Shown piece after piece: positions 28,765-38,300 of a stretch of 64,000 nucleotides of DNA. Source of the stretch: Marilutibacter spongiae (GTDB lineage: Bacteria; Pseudomonadota; Gammaproteobacteria; Xanthomonadales; Xanthomonadaceae); contig NZ_JACHTF010000019.1 in NCBI RefSeq assembly GCF_014145325.1, forward strand, positions 1-64,000, given 5' to 3'. A program made the translations under genes and the position numbers. The notes below the pieces were generated by a model that did not search any database, was not told the origin of the DNA, and saw only the letters and a list, made by a program, of their open reading frames with translations. Every line of letters begins with the position of its first letter. The stretch's first letter is position 1.

Positions 28765-30251
28765 TGTGGGCTTTCGCCGAACTCGGCCTCGACGCCGATG
28801 CCGATGTCCGCACGGTCAAGCGCGCCTATGCGGCGCGCCTGAAGACCACCCGGCCCGACACCGATCCGGAGGGTTTCCAGCGCCTGCACGCCGCCTACCA
28901 GGCCGCGCTGGCAGCGGTGCAGGCCGACGCCCCCGCGCACGCGCAGGCAACGCCACCCGAAGTCGAGCCCTCGCCTCCGCCTGCGCCGCCTACCCCGTCG
29001 GCCGGGGCGTCGACCGATGCCCCGGCCGAGGTCACCGACGACACGGTCGAACCCGCGCTCGAAGCCTTCGATGCCGACGCCTTCCTGGCGGGCTGCATCG
29101 AGCAACTGGTGCACGGCGAACCCGACGACGTGCGCCGCTGGCTGGAGGCGCAACCGGCCCTGTGGTCGCTGCAGCTCAAGGGCCAGCTGGGCTACTGGCT
29201 CCTCAACCAGCTCCACGAGCGCAGCCCGCCCGTGGCCGAGGAGAACCTGGACGCGCTGCTCGGCTTTTTCGACCTCGACCATGTGCTGAGCGGGGTCGAC
29301 CCCGACGCGCTGGCGCAGCTGCGCAGCCGGCTGGGGTTCCGTCGCGACCTGCAGCCTGGGCGCGAGCGCTCGCTGGGCAACCGCATCTTCCAGGCCCGCC
29401 CGGTCCACGATCGCCACGAACCGGCCCTGAGGATGATGCGCCAGCTGCGCCGACCCCTCCGCTGGGCGCAGGTGCTGGCATTCTCGGTACCTTCGCGCCG
29501 CGCGCTGGAGATGCGCCACCTGGTGCTCGCACTGGACGATGGCGACCTCGACAGCCTCGGCGACCTGATCGACCTGCGTCAGGCCCGATTCTGGCTCGCC
29601 GCCGGCGATGCCGGCCGGCAATCGAAGGCGCGTCGCCTCGTCGCGCTCGCGCGCTGTCTGGTCGCCGCTGCCTGCATGGGCACGGTGTTCGGACTGGTGC
29701 ACTGGCTGACCGGCGACCTGCCCGGCCGCGCCACCCTGGCGCCGGCGGCGGGCTTTGGCGCCGCGACCTTCGGCTACGCGCTCTTCGGCCTGTACGCAGC
29801 CTGGGAGGCCTGGGTGGCGGTCGCCGGCTATTTCAACTGGCAGTCGGCGCCGGACGAGGGCCCCACCGCCCGGCCGATGCTGCGCCTGTTCTGGGTGCCG
29901 TTGCTGGCCGCCCTGACCGGGTTGTTTTCGCTGCTGCCGGCACCCCATGACGCGCTGGCGATGTCCGCCGGCAGCCTGGCCGCGCTGACCGGCCTGGTGC
30001 GCTGCTTCCGCCGAGCGGGGCTGCGCCTGAATTTCGGCGGCTGGCGGCTGATCCTGGTGATCCCCTTCCTGAAGGGACTCGCGGGGCTGGCAGCGCTCGT
30101 CGTCGCGACCAGCAGTAAGGCGCTGGGACTCGGCCTGGCCGCGACGGGCCTGCTGTTGTGGTCGATCGATGCCTGGCGGCAGCGCGCCTCGTGGTGGCCG
30201 ATGCTGCGCCTGCGCCTGCCATGGCGCGCCAGCGCCGAACCCGGCCGCTGA
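28764..30251 (+). CDS. Membrane J-like protein, DjlB/DjlC type partner of HscC
   Basis: The 495-residue protein begins with a J-like domain (WAFAELGLDADADVRTVKRA, then helix II and a following loop). The loop reads RPD where a classical J-domain has HPD, a trait recalled for DjlB/DjlC-like proteins. A Pro/Ala-rich linker (about 55-85) precedes a helical middle part, and the last about 190 residues have several hydrophobic helices, so it is an inner-membrane protein with the J-like part in the cytosol. Translation is coupled to hscC by a TGATG overlap. It presumably recruits HscC to the membrane; whether it stimulates ATPase without the His is open. Confidence 0.85.
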   Translation: MWAFAELGLDADADVRTVKRAYAARLKTTRPDTDPEGFQRLHAAYQAALAAVQADAPAHAQATPPEVEPSPPPAPPTPSAGASTDAPAEVTDDTVEPALEAFDADAFLAGCIEQLVHGEPDDVRRWLEAQPALWSLQLKGQLGYWLLNQLHERSPPVAEENLDALLGFFDLDHVLSGVDPDALAQLRSRLGFRRDLQPGRERSLGNRIFQARPVHDRHEPALRMMRQLRRPLRWAQVLAFSVPSRRALEMRHLVLALDDGDLDSLGDLIDLRQARFWLAAGDAGRQSKARRLVALARCLVAAACMGTVFGLVHWLTGDLPGRATLAPAAGFGAATFGYALFGLYAAWEAWVAVAGYFNWQSAPDEGPTARPMLRLFWVPLLAALTGLFSLLPAPHDALAMSAGSLAALTGLVRCFRRAGLRLNFGGWRLILVIPFLKGLAGLAALVVATSSKALGLGLAATGLLLWSIDAWRQRASWWPMLRLRLPWRASAEPGR

Positions 30252-30423
30252 CCCGGCATGCCGTCGACAACGCGATCGATCCCGATCACGCTATGCGCCG
30301 TTCATCGGAAATGCTGTCGGTTATCGCGACATCTCGCACGAAAGCGGTAAAGACGGGGTGCTAGCCTCGGAAGTCCGAGCTGTTTCGTGCAGTCGGCCAG
30401 TCCCGTCAGAGGAAATCCGCCCC

Positions 30424-30978
30424 ATGGCTATTTTTGGCAACCAGCCCACGTCCCAGAAGTCCGATTCCCCCGCCCCGCCGCAGGAAGTGCCGCGTGCCCA
30501 GGACAAGCGCGCCGAGCCGGCCTCGTTCGGCAGCCCCGCGCCCGCCAGCACGCCCGCCGCCGCCCCTACGCCGACGCCGTCCACCCGCAGCGCGGGCAGC
30601 GAGGGCAAGGAGTCGGTGATCGCGTCCGACCTGACCATCGAAGGCAAGATCGAGGGCTCCGGCCACGTCCGCCTGGCGGGTAAGTTCAAGGGCGACGTCA
30701 ACGTGCAGGGCGACCTGACCATCGAGGTCGGCGCCAAGCTCAACGGCGGCGTCAAGGCGCGCAAGGTGATCATCGCCGGCGAGCTCGAGGGCAACATCGA
30801 TGCCGCCGAGCGGGTCGAGCTCCTCGACAGCGGTGCCATGGTCGGCGACATCAAGGCCGGTTCCGTCACCGTCGCACCGGGTTCCAAGATGCGCGGCCAG
30901 GTCGAGTTCGGCTGGGGCAAGGACGGCCACAAGGCCAACGGCAAGGGTAGCGCCGGGGAGAACGGCTCCGGCTCATGA
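30424..30978 (+). CDS. Bactofilin family protein
   Basis: Polymer-forming cytoskeletal protein. The 184-residue product has a disordered N-terminus rich in Pro, Ala and Ser (1-60), a right-handed beta-helix core (about 65-165; SVIASDLTIEGKIEGSGHVR, GKFKGDVNVQGDLTIE, GGVKARKVIIAGELEGNIDA) and a Gly/Lys-rich tail. Bactofilins form filaments that position cell-wall or polar machinery. The start ATG 30424 gives MAIFGNQPTSQK. The stop overlaps the next gene in ATGA. The strand-plus-turn period of about 17 residues is visible. Confidence 0.93.
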   Translation: MAIFGNQPTSQKSDSPAPPQEVPRAQDKRAEPASFGSPAPASTPAAAPTPTPSTRSAGSEGKESVIASDLTIEGKIEGSGHVRLAGKFKGDVNVQGDLTIEVGAKLNGGVKARKVIIAGELEGNIDAAERVELLDSGAMVGDIKAGSVTVAPGSKMRGQVEFGWGKDGHKANGKGSAGENGSGS

Positions 30979-31346
30979 GCTCGATCCGCGCGGGTTCGCC
31001 CGGCGCGACGCGTACCTGCCCGCACTGCAAGACCACGATCCTGGAGAGTGCGAGCGTCTGCCCGGCCTGCAAGCACCACCTGCGATTCGACTCCGACGCG
31101 GCCGCGTCCAAGCTGGCGCGGTCCGTGCCCCTGCGCGTGGAGGGCACCATCCGACCCCAGCCGACCGACAACGCGCTGGAGTACTCGATGGTCGTGTCGA
31201 TCCGCAACGAACGCGGCGAGGAGATCGACCGACAGGTGATCGGCGTCGGCGCCCTCTACCCCGGCGAGGAACGCAGTTTCACCCTCGCCGTGGAAGCCCA
31301 GGAAGTGAAAGGCTACCGCGCCGGCAAGGGCCGCAGCCGCCATTGA
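30975..31346 (+). CDS. Zinc-ribbon protein downstream of bactofilin, 123 aa
   Basis: Cys15, Cys18, Cys29 and Cys32 (CPHC and CPAC) form a small zinc ribbon. It is followed by an about 80-residue beta-rich domain (VPLRVEGTIRPQPTDNALEY, VSIRNERGEEIDRQVIGVG) and a basic tail (RAGKGRSRH). Not assigned to a named family. The ATGA overlap shows translational coupling with the bactofilin, so it may modulate or anchor that filament, which is inference. No membrane segment is seen. Confidence 0.85.
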   Translation: MSSIRAGSPGATRTCPHCKTTILESASVCPACKHHLRFDSDAAASKLARSVPLRVEGTIRPQPTDNALEYSMVVSIRNERGEEIDRQVIGVGALYPGEERSFTLAVEAQEVKGYRAGKGRSRH

Positions 31347-31445
31347 GCGAGCGATGACAGGGGCGATCCTTCGAGGGTCGCCCCTGAGACCGTTGCGGCG
31401 AAGCCACCACGCACGCCGGCCGCCTCGTGGGATGCGTCGCATCGT

Positions 31446-31660
31446 AGGGTGCAACAAGCGAAGCGCATTGCACCGTCTCGAGCCCAAGCCTGCAGGCCTC
31501 GTAGGATGGGTAGCGCGAAGCAAAACCCATCGCCTGCGAAGGTGTGGAAGAACGACGATGGGTATCGCCTGCGGCTCGACCCATCCTACGGCGTGGCTGC
31601 CCGAGCCAACGTACGCGCCCACACCCCGCTCAGCCCGCCAAACCGTCATCCCGGCATCGC
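31446..31660. repeat. Tandem composite repeat, unit 1 (215 bp)
   Basis: First of three tandem units at a period of 214-215 bp. Each has an AAGCGAAGCGCATTGCACC element, a GTAGGATGGGTAGCGCGAAG hairpin half, its mate in CGACCCATCCTACGG, and a spacer ending in CCGTCATCCCGGCATCGC. Nothing here looks coding. Confidence 0.85.
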
Positions 31661-31874
31661 AGGGTGCAATAAGCGAAGCGCATTGCACCGTCTCAAGCCC
31701 AAGCCTGCAGCCTCGTAGGATGGGTAGCGCGAAGCAAAATCCATCGCCTGCGGACGGGTGGAAGATCGATGATGGGTATCGCCTGCGGCTCGACCCATCC
31801 TACGGCGTGACTGCCCGAGCCAACGTACGCGCCCACACCCCGCTCAGCCCGCCAAACCGTCATCCCGGCATCGC
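31661..31874. repeat. Tandem composite repeat, unit 2 (214 bp)
   Basis: Nearly identical to unit 1, with scattered substitutions and one or two short gaps. Confidence 0.85.
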
Positions 31875-32094
31875 AGGGTGCAGTAAGCGAAGCGCATTGC
31901 ACCCTCGCAAGCGCGCAGCCTCGTAGGATGGGTAGCGCGAAGCAAAACCCATCGCCTGCGGACGGGTGGAAGATCGATGATGGGTATCGCCTGCGGCTCG
32001 ACCCATCCTACGGCGTCGTCGCATGATCCCGCGTACCGACCCAATCTCCGCCCATACCGCTCGAACCGTCATCCCAGCGCACGCTGGGATCCAG
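31875..32094. repeat. Tandem composite repeat, unit 3 (diverged end)
   Basis: Shares the first about 155 bp with units 1 and 2, then diverges and ends in a GTCATCCCAGCGCACGCTGG palindrome of the family seen at 24.6 and 45.9 kb. A reversed copy of the AAGCGAAGCG element follows at 32139-32166. Confidence 0.8.
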
Positions 32095-32165
32095 CTTTTC
32101 GCCTTGAAGGCGTGCTCCCGGGTTGGGCGAAATTCGATGGTGCAATGCGCTTCGCTTATTGCACC

Positions 32166-32339
32166 CTACGGCGTCTTGCCGGTCCGTCGAACCCGGTGGG
32201 GCGAGACGCGGCCGCTTGCGAGCCAACGGCTCGCGCCGCGCCGAGCGCCCGCAGTCTGCGACTGCGGGCCGGGAATCCCACGAATGGGCTCCGGCGCTAT
32301 TGAAGGCTCTGGAACCTTCCAGCGCCCTCGCTCAATCAT
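32166..32339 (-). CDS. Possible Arg-rich peptide in tRNA-linked repeat, 57 aa
   Basis: Starts at an ATG whose A is the last base of the duplicated tRNA 3' CCA. It begins MIERGRWKVPEPSIAPEP and continues with many Arg (ARRGASRW, SGRVSPHR). It shares most of its length with the ORF in the neighbouring repeat unit and differs at its end. No ribosome binding site is visible, so translation is doubtful. It is listed because E. coli tyrT repeats also hold a small basic ORF (tpr). Confidence 0.2.
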   Translation of the reverse strand: MIERGRWKVPEPSIAPEPIRGIPGPQSQTAGARRGASRWLASGRVSPHRVRRTGKTP

Positions 32340-32348
32340 GGCGGAAGC
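32195..32348 (-). repeat. 154-bp repeat downstream of tRNA-Ser, distal copy
   Basis: Differs from the proximal copy at only two of 154 positions. In the tRNA orientation each unit begins with tRNA-derived CCACCGCTTCCGCCA and then carries TGATTGAGCGAGGGCGC and two hairpins, one with stem GCCCGCAGTC/GACTGCGGGC (32247-32269) and one with stem GCGAGCC/GGCTCGC. Confidence 0.9.
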
Positions 32349-32493
32349 GGTGGGGCGAGACGCGGCCGCTTGCGAGCCACCGGCTCGCGCCGCGCCGAGC
32401 GCCCGCAGTCTGCGACTGCGGGCCGGGAATCCCACGAATGGGCTCCGGCGCTATTGAAGGCTCTGGAATCTTCCAGCGCCCTCGCTCAATCAT
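32332..32493 (-). CDS. Possible Arg-rich peptide in tRNA-linked repeat, 53 aa
   Basis: The ATG overlaps the CCA end of the tRNA itself (A is the last tRNA base). The sequence starts MIERGRWKIPEPSIAPEP and is basic towards the end (HRFRHD). Same reservations as for the sister ORF: no ribosome binding site, and the start would be cut off when the tRNA is matured by cleavage after CCA. Confidence 0.2.
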   Translation of the reverse strand: MIERGRWKIPEPSIAPEPIRGIPGPQSQTAGARRGASRWLASGRVSPHRFRHD

Positions 32494-32502
32494 GGCGGAA
32501 GC
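32349..32502 (-). repeat. 154-bp repeat downstream of tRNA-Ser, proximal copy
   Basis: Begins within the tRNA 3' end, so the first unit is continuous with the tRNA gene. The 16 bases at 32339-32354 (TGGCGGAAGCGGTGGG, plus strand) repeat the tRNA bases at 32493-32508 exactly. Confidence 0.9.
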
Positions 32503-32582
32503 GGTGGGATTCGAACCCACGAACGGTTTGACCCGTTGCCGGTTTTCAAGACCGGTGCCTTCAACCACTCGGCCACACTTCC
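32493..32582 (-). tRNA. tRNA-Ser (anticodon UGA)
   Basis: A 90-nt class II tRNA read on the minus strand. The acceptor arm GGAAGTG pairs with CGCTTCC, the anticodon loop CTTGAAA carries TGA (plus-strand bases 32546-32548), there is a long variable arm around CAACGGGTCAAACCGTT, a T-arm GTGGGTTCGAATCCCAC, discriminator G and an encoded CCA. It decodes UCA and related Ser codons. Immediately downstream are two 154-bp repeats that start with its own 3' end. Confidence 0.95.
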
Positions 32583-32634
32583 GTGGCGCACATTGTCGCA
32601 TGGGGCCGGGGCGGATTCACCGGGTGGGACGGGG

Positions 32635-34032
<1,398 letters not shown>

Positions 34033-34127
34033 GCTGTCCTCCTGGATCGATCCGCCCAGCCTACCCGGGACGGCGTGCCCGGGCCGTGAGACGGCCCACG
34101 ACCACGCCGCCCGCCCGACGGCGTTAG

Positions 34128-35534
<1,407 letters not shown>

Positions 35535-35587
35535 GCCACCCCGACCCACCCGCGCGGCGCGATCCGCCTCCCCCCGGACGTCCGACC

Positions 35588-35986
35588 ATGAACCTGCTGC
35601 TCAACATCGACGTGCCGGACATCGCCACGGCCGAGGCCTTCTACGCTGCCGCCTTCGGCCTGCACGCCGGACGCCGCTTCGGCGACGACGGCGTGGAGAT
35701 GCTGGGCGCGGCGGTCCCCGTCTACCTGTTGCGCAAGGCCGCCGGCAGCACAGGCGCCGCGTCGCGCGCGCGCGATTACGACCGCCACTGGACGCCCCTG
35801 CACGTCGACGTCGTGGTCGACGCGCTCGAACCCGCCCTCGACCGCGCGCTCGCCGCCGGCGCCACCCGCGAGGGCGACATCCGCGAAGCCCGCTGGGGCC
35901 GCATCGCCACCATCGCCGACCCCTTCGGCCACGGCTGGTGCCTGCTGCAGTTCCTCGGCCGCGGCTACGACGAGATCCTCCCATGA
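35588..35986 (+). CDS. VOC-superfamily (glyoxalase-like) protein, 132 aa
   Basis: Short protein with the paired beta-alpha-beta-beta-beta layout: DVPDIATAEAFYAAAFGL opens the first module and HVDVVVDALEPALDRALAAG the second, ending in TIADPFGHGWCLLQFLG. The possible metal ligand His in LHVDVV is present, but no full set of ligands can be assigned, so enzyme type is unknown. ATG 35588 lies after a purine-poor leader. Its stop overlaps the ATG of roxA (ATGA), so these two are co-translated. Confidence 0.85.
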   Translation: MNLLLNIDVPDIATAEAFYAAAFGLHAGRRFGDDGVEMLGAAVPVYLLRKAAGSTGAASRARDYDRHWTPLHVDVVVDALEPALDRALAAGATREGDIREARWGRIATIADPFGHGWCLLQFLGRGYDEILP

Positions 35987-37224
35987 GCCCCAAGCCCCGC
36001 CCCACCGCCACCGGTGCGCGCAAGCGCGTCGCGGCGCCGCCGATCGAGGTCGACGCACGCCGGCAGCCGCCGCTGGGCATGCCCGCGGCGACGTTCCTGC
36101 GCGACTACTGGCAAAAGCGCCCGCTGCTGCTGCGCAATGCCTTCCCCGGCTTCGTCTCGCCGCTGGAACCCGAGGACCTCGCCGGCCTGGCCTGCGAGGA
36201 AGCCGCGCTCTCGCGGATCGTCAGCCACGACCGCGCGGCGGACCGCTGGCAGGTGCGCACCGGGCCGTTCGACGAGGGCGAGTTCCCCGGCATGCCCCAC
36301 CAGGACTGGACCCTGCTGGTGCAGGACGTCGACAAATGGGATGCCGACGTCGCCGCGCTGCTCGCGCATTTCGACTTCCTGCCGCGCTGGCGCATCGACG
36401 ACATCATGGTCTCCTTCGCCGCCCCCGGGGGCTCGGTCGGCGCCCATGTCGACCAGTACGACGTGTTCCTGCTGCAGGCGCAGGGCCACCGGCGCTGGCA
36501 GATCGATGCCGGCGACGCGCCGCCGCTGGACTTCCGCCACGACGTGGAGCTGAAGCTGCTGCGCGAGTTCACCCCCACCCACGACTGGGTGCTGGGTCCG
36601 GGCGACATGCTCTACCTGCCGCCGGGCGTGCCCCACCACGGCGTCGCCGAGGATGCCTGCCTCACGTTTTCGGTCGGCATGCGCGCGCCTTCGGCCGCCG
36701 AGCTGCTGGGCGACTTCGTCGACACGCTTGCGGCCGAGGCCGACGAGCGCCTGCGCTACCGCGACCCCGACCTTGCGCCGCCGGCCGATCCGGCCGAGAT
36801 CGACGCCGCGGCGATGGACCGCGCGGTCGAAGCGCTGAACATGCTGCGGATGAACGACCCCGAGCGCCTGGGCGACTGGTTCGGCCGCTTCATCACGCTC
36901 TACCGCAGCGCGGGCGAGGTCATGGCCGGCGGCCCGTCGCGATCGCGGATCGAGGTCGAGTGGGACCTGCGCAACGGCGCCACTCTCGCCCGCCATCCGT
37001 GGTCGCGCATGGCCTGGCGGCGCGGTGCCTCCGGCGGCCCGGCGCGCCTGTTCGTCAATGGCCAGGCGGCCGACGTGGACGCGGCCGACGCCTCGGTCAT
37101 CGCCAACAACGCCCGTCTCGACGGCACCACCTACGCGACGCTGTCGCAGGCGGGCCAGGACCGCGTGTTCGAACTCCTCCAGGATGGCCATTACCATCTG
37201 CTCACCGAGGACGACGAGGCCTGA
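35983..37224 (+). CDS. roxA: JmjC/cupin ribosomal oxygenase (RoxA/YcfD family)
   Basis: 2-Oxoglutarate/Fe(II) oxygenase; in E. coli RoxA hydroxylates Arg81 of ribosomal protein L16. The 413-residue protein has the JmjC iron ligands His155 and Asp157 in GAHVDQYDVFLLQ and the distal His in GVPHHGVAED, plus DYWQKRPLLLRNAFPGF and FPGMPHQDWTLLVQDVD typical of this family, and a C-terminal winged-helix-like part. It has a longer N-terminal extension of about 30 basic residues than YcfD (about 373). Translation is coupled to the VOC gene. Confidence 0.92.
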   Translation: MSPKPRPTATGARKRVAAPPIEVDARRQPPLGMPAATFLRDYWQKRPLLLRNAFPGFVSPLEPEDLAGLACEEAALSRIVSHDRAADRWQVRTGPFDEGEFPGMPHQDWTLLVQDVDKWDADVAALLAHFDFLPRWRIDDIMVSFAAPGGSVGAHVDQYDVFLLQAQGHRRWQIDAGDAPPLDFRHDVELKLLREFTPTHDWVLGPGDMLYLPPGVPHHGVAEDACLTFSVGMRAPSAAELLGDFVDTLAAEADERLRYRDPDLAPPADPAEIDAAAMDRAVEALNMLRMNDPERLGDWFGRFITLYRSAGEVMAGGPSRSRIEVEWDLRNGATLARHPWSRMAWRRGASGGPARLFVNGQAADVDAADASVIANNARLDGTTYATLSQAGQDRVFELLQDGHYHLLTEDDEA

Positions 37225-37229
37225 TCCGC

Positions 37230-38138
37230 ATGAGCGATTCCGCACCCGCCTTCCGCGTCGAGGCCGTCGACTACGCCAGCGCCCTGCCCGAGTTGCGCAG
37301 CGTGCGCGAGACGGTCTTCGTCCAGGAACAGGGCGTGCCACTGGACCTCGAGCTCGACGCCATGGACCCCCAGTGCGACCACGTGCTGGCGCGCGATGCC
37401 GAGGGCCGGCCCATCGGCACCGGCCGCCTGACCCCCGAGCGCCGCATCGGCCGCATGGCGGTGCTGGCCGGGCATCGGGGCCAGGGCGTCGGCGAAGCCA
37501 TGCTCGAGGCCCTGCTGGAACAGGCACGCGCGCACCGCTGGCCGTCGGTCAGCCTGCACGCGCAGGCCGACGCCATCGCCTTCTACAGCCGCCACGGTTT
37601 CCTGCCGCGCGGCCCGCGCTTCGAGGAAGCCGGGATCGTCCACCAGGACATGCACCGCTCCCTCGGCGTGCCGACGCCGGTCGAGGGCTTCGAGGCCGCC
37701 CGCGCGGCGCTGCTGGGCCTGGTCGCGCGGGCCCGGCGCGAGCTGTGCCTGCATACCCGCGAGCTCGACCCCGGCCTGCTCGACCGCCCGGAGGTCATCG
37801 AAGCGATCCGCCGATTCCTGCAGGACGGCGGCGAGCTGCGCGTCCTGCTGCGCGACCCCAAGGCCGCGCAGGACGCGCTGTCGCCGTTGATCAGCCTCGG
37901 CCAGCGTCGTTCCTCGGCGATCGCGTTTCGCGTGATCGAGGAGCCGGTGGACCTCAATTTCGCCGGCGCCTACGCCTTCAACGACCGCGGCGGCTGGTAT
38001 TACCGCCCGCTGGGACACCGCGTGGACGGCGAAACCCGCATCGACGACCCCGCCCGGGTCCGCCAGCTGCGTGCCGCGTTCCAGGAAATCTGGGAGCGCG
38101 CCCGGCCCTGCAGCGAATTCCGGGCGCTCGGACTCTGA
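37230..38138 (+). CDS. GNAT acetyltransferase fused to a second unknown domain, 302 aa
   Basis: N-terminal GNAT domain (about 1-150): VFVQEQGVPLDLELDAMDPQCD start region, acetyl-CoA loop RMAVLAGHRGQGVGEAML and AIAFYSRHGFLPRGPRFEEA. The remaining about 150 residues form another domain (ARRELCLHTRELDPGLLDRP, then VIEAIRRFLQDGGELRVLLR) resembling the phospholipase-D-like helper region annotated as DUF7931 in related proteobacteria; no HKD motif is seen. The target is unknown. ATG 37230 follows the roxA stop by five bases. Last gene of the purB-VOC-roxA run. Confidence 0.87.
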   Translation: MSDSAPAFRVEAVDYASALPELRSVRETVFVQEQGVPLDLELDAMDPQCDHVLARDAEGRPIGTGRLTPERRIGRMAVLAGHRGQGVGEAMLEALLEQARAHRWPSVSLHAQADAIAFYSRHGFLPRGPRFEEAGIVHQDMHRSLGVPTPVEGFEAARAALLGLVARARRELCLHTRELDPGLLDRPEVIEAIRRFLQDGGELRVLLRDPKAAQDALSPLISLGQRRSSAIAFRVIEEPVDLNFAGAYAFNDRGGWYYRPLGHRVDGETRIDDPARVRQLRAAFQEIWERARPCSEFRALGL

Positions 38139-38300
38139 GCCCCGCTTAACCCGCGACCGCCCATCGACCCCATTCGACATAAGGGTGGTGGCCGAAGCCC
38201 CCCCGGCTAACGTTATAATTCCGTGTCTTGGCCCCCGTTAATGTCTCCGCACGCGTTCGACGCGGGCTGCCCCCCTCCCCTAGAGTTTCCCGATGCCATC

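Noticed and set aside
31446-32094. Possible CRISPR array
   Set aside because: The units are about 215 bp with no short unique spacers and no cas genes nearby.
32339-32354. Prophage or island attachment site at the tRNA 3' end
   Set aside because: The duplicated tRNA end is only 154 bp away with a second full repeat unit and no integrase or cargo in between, so tandem duplication explains it better.
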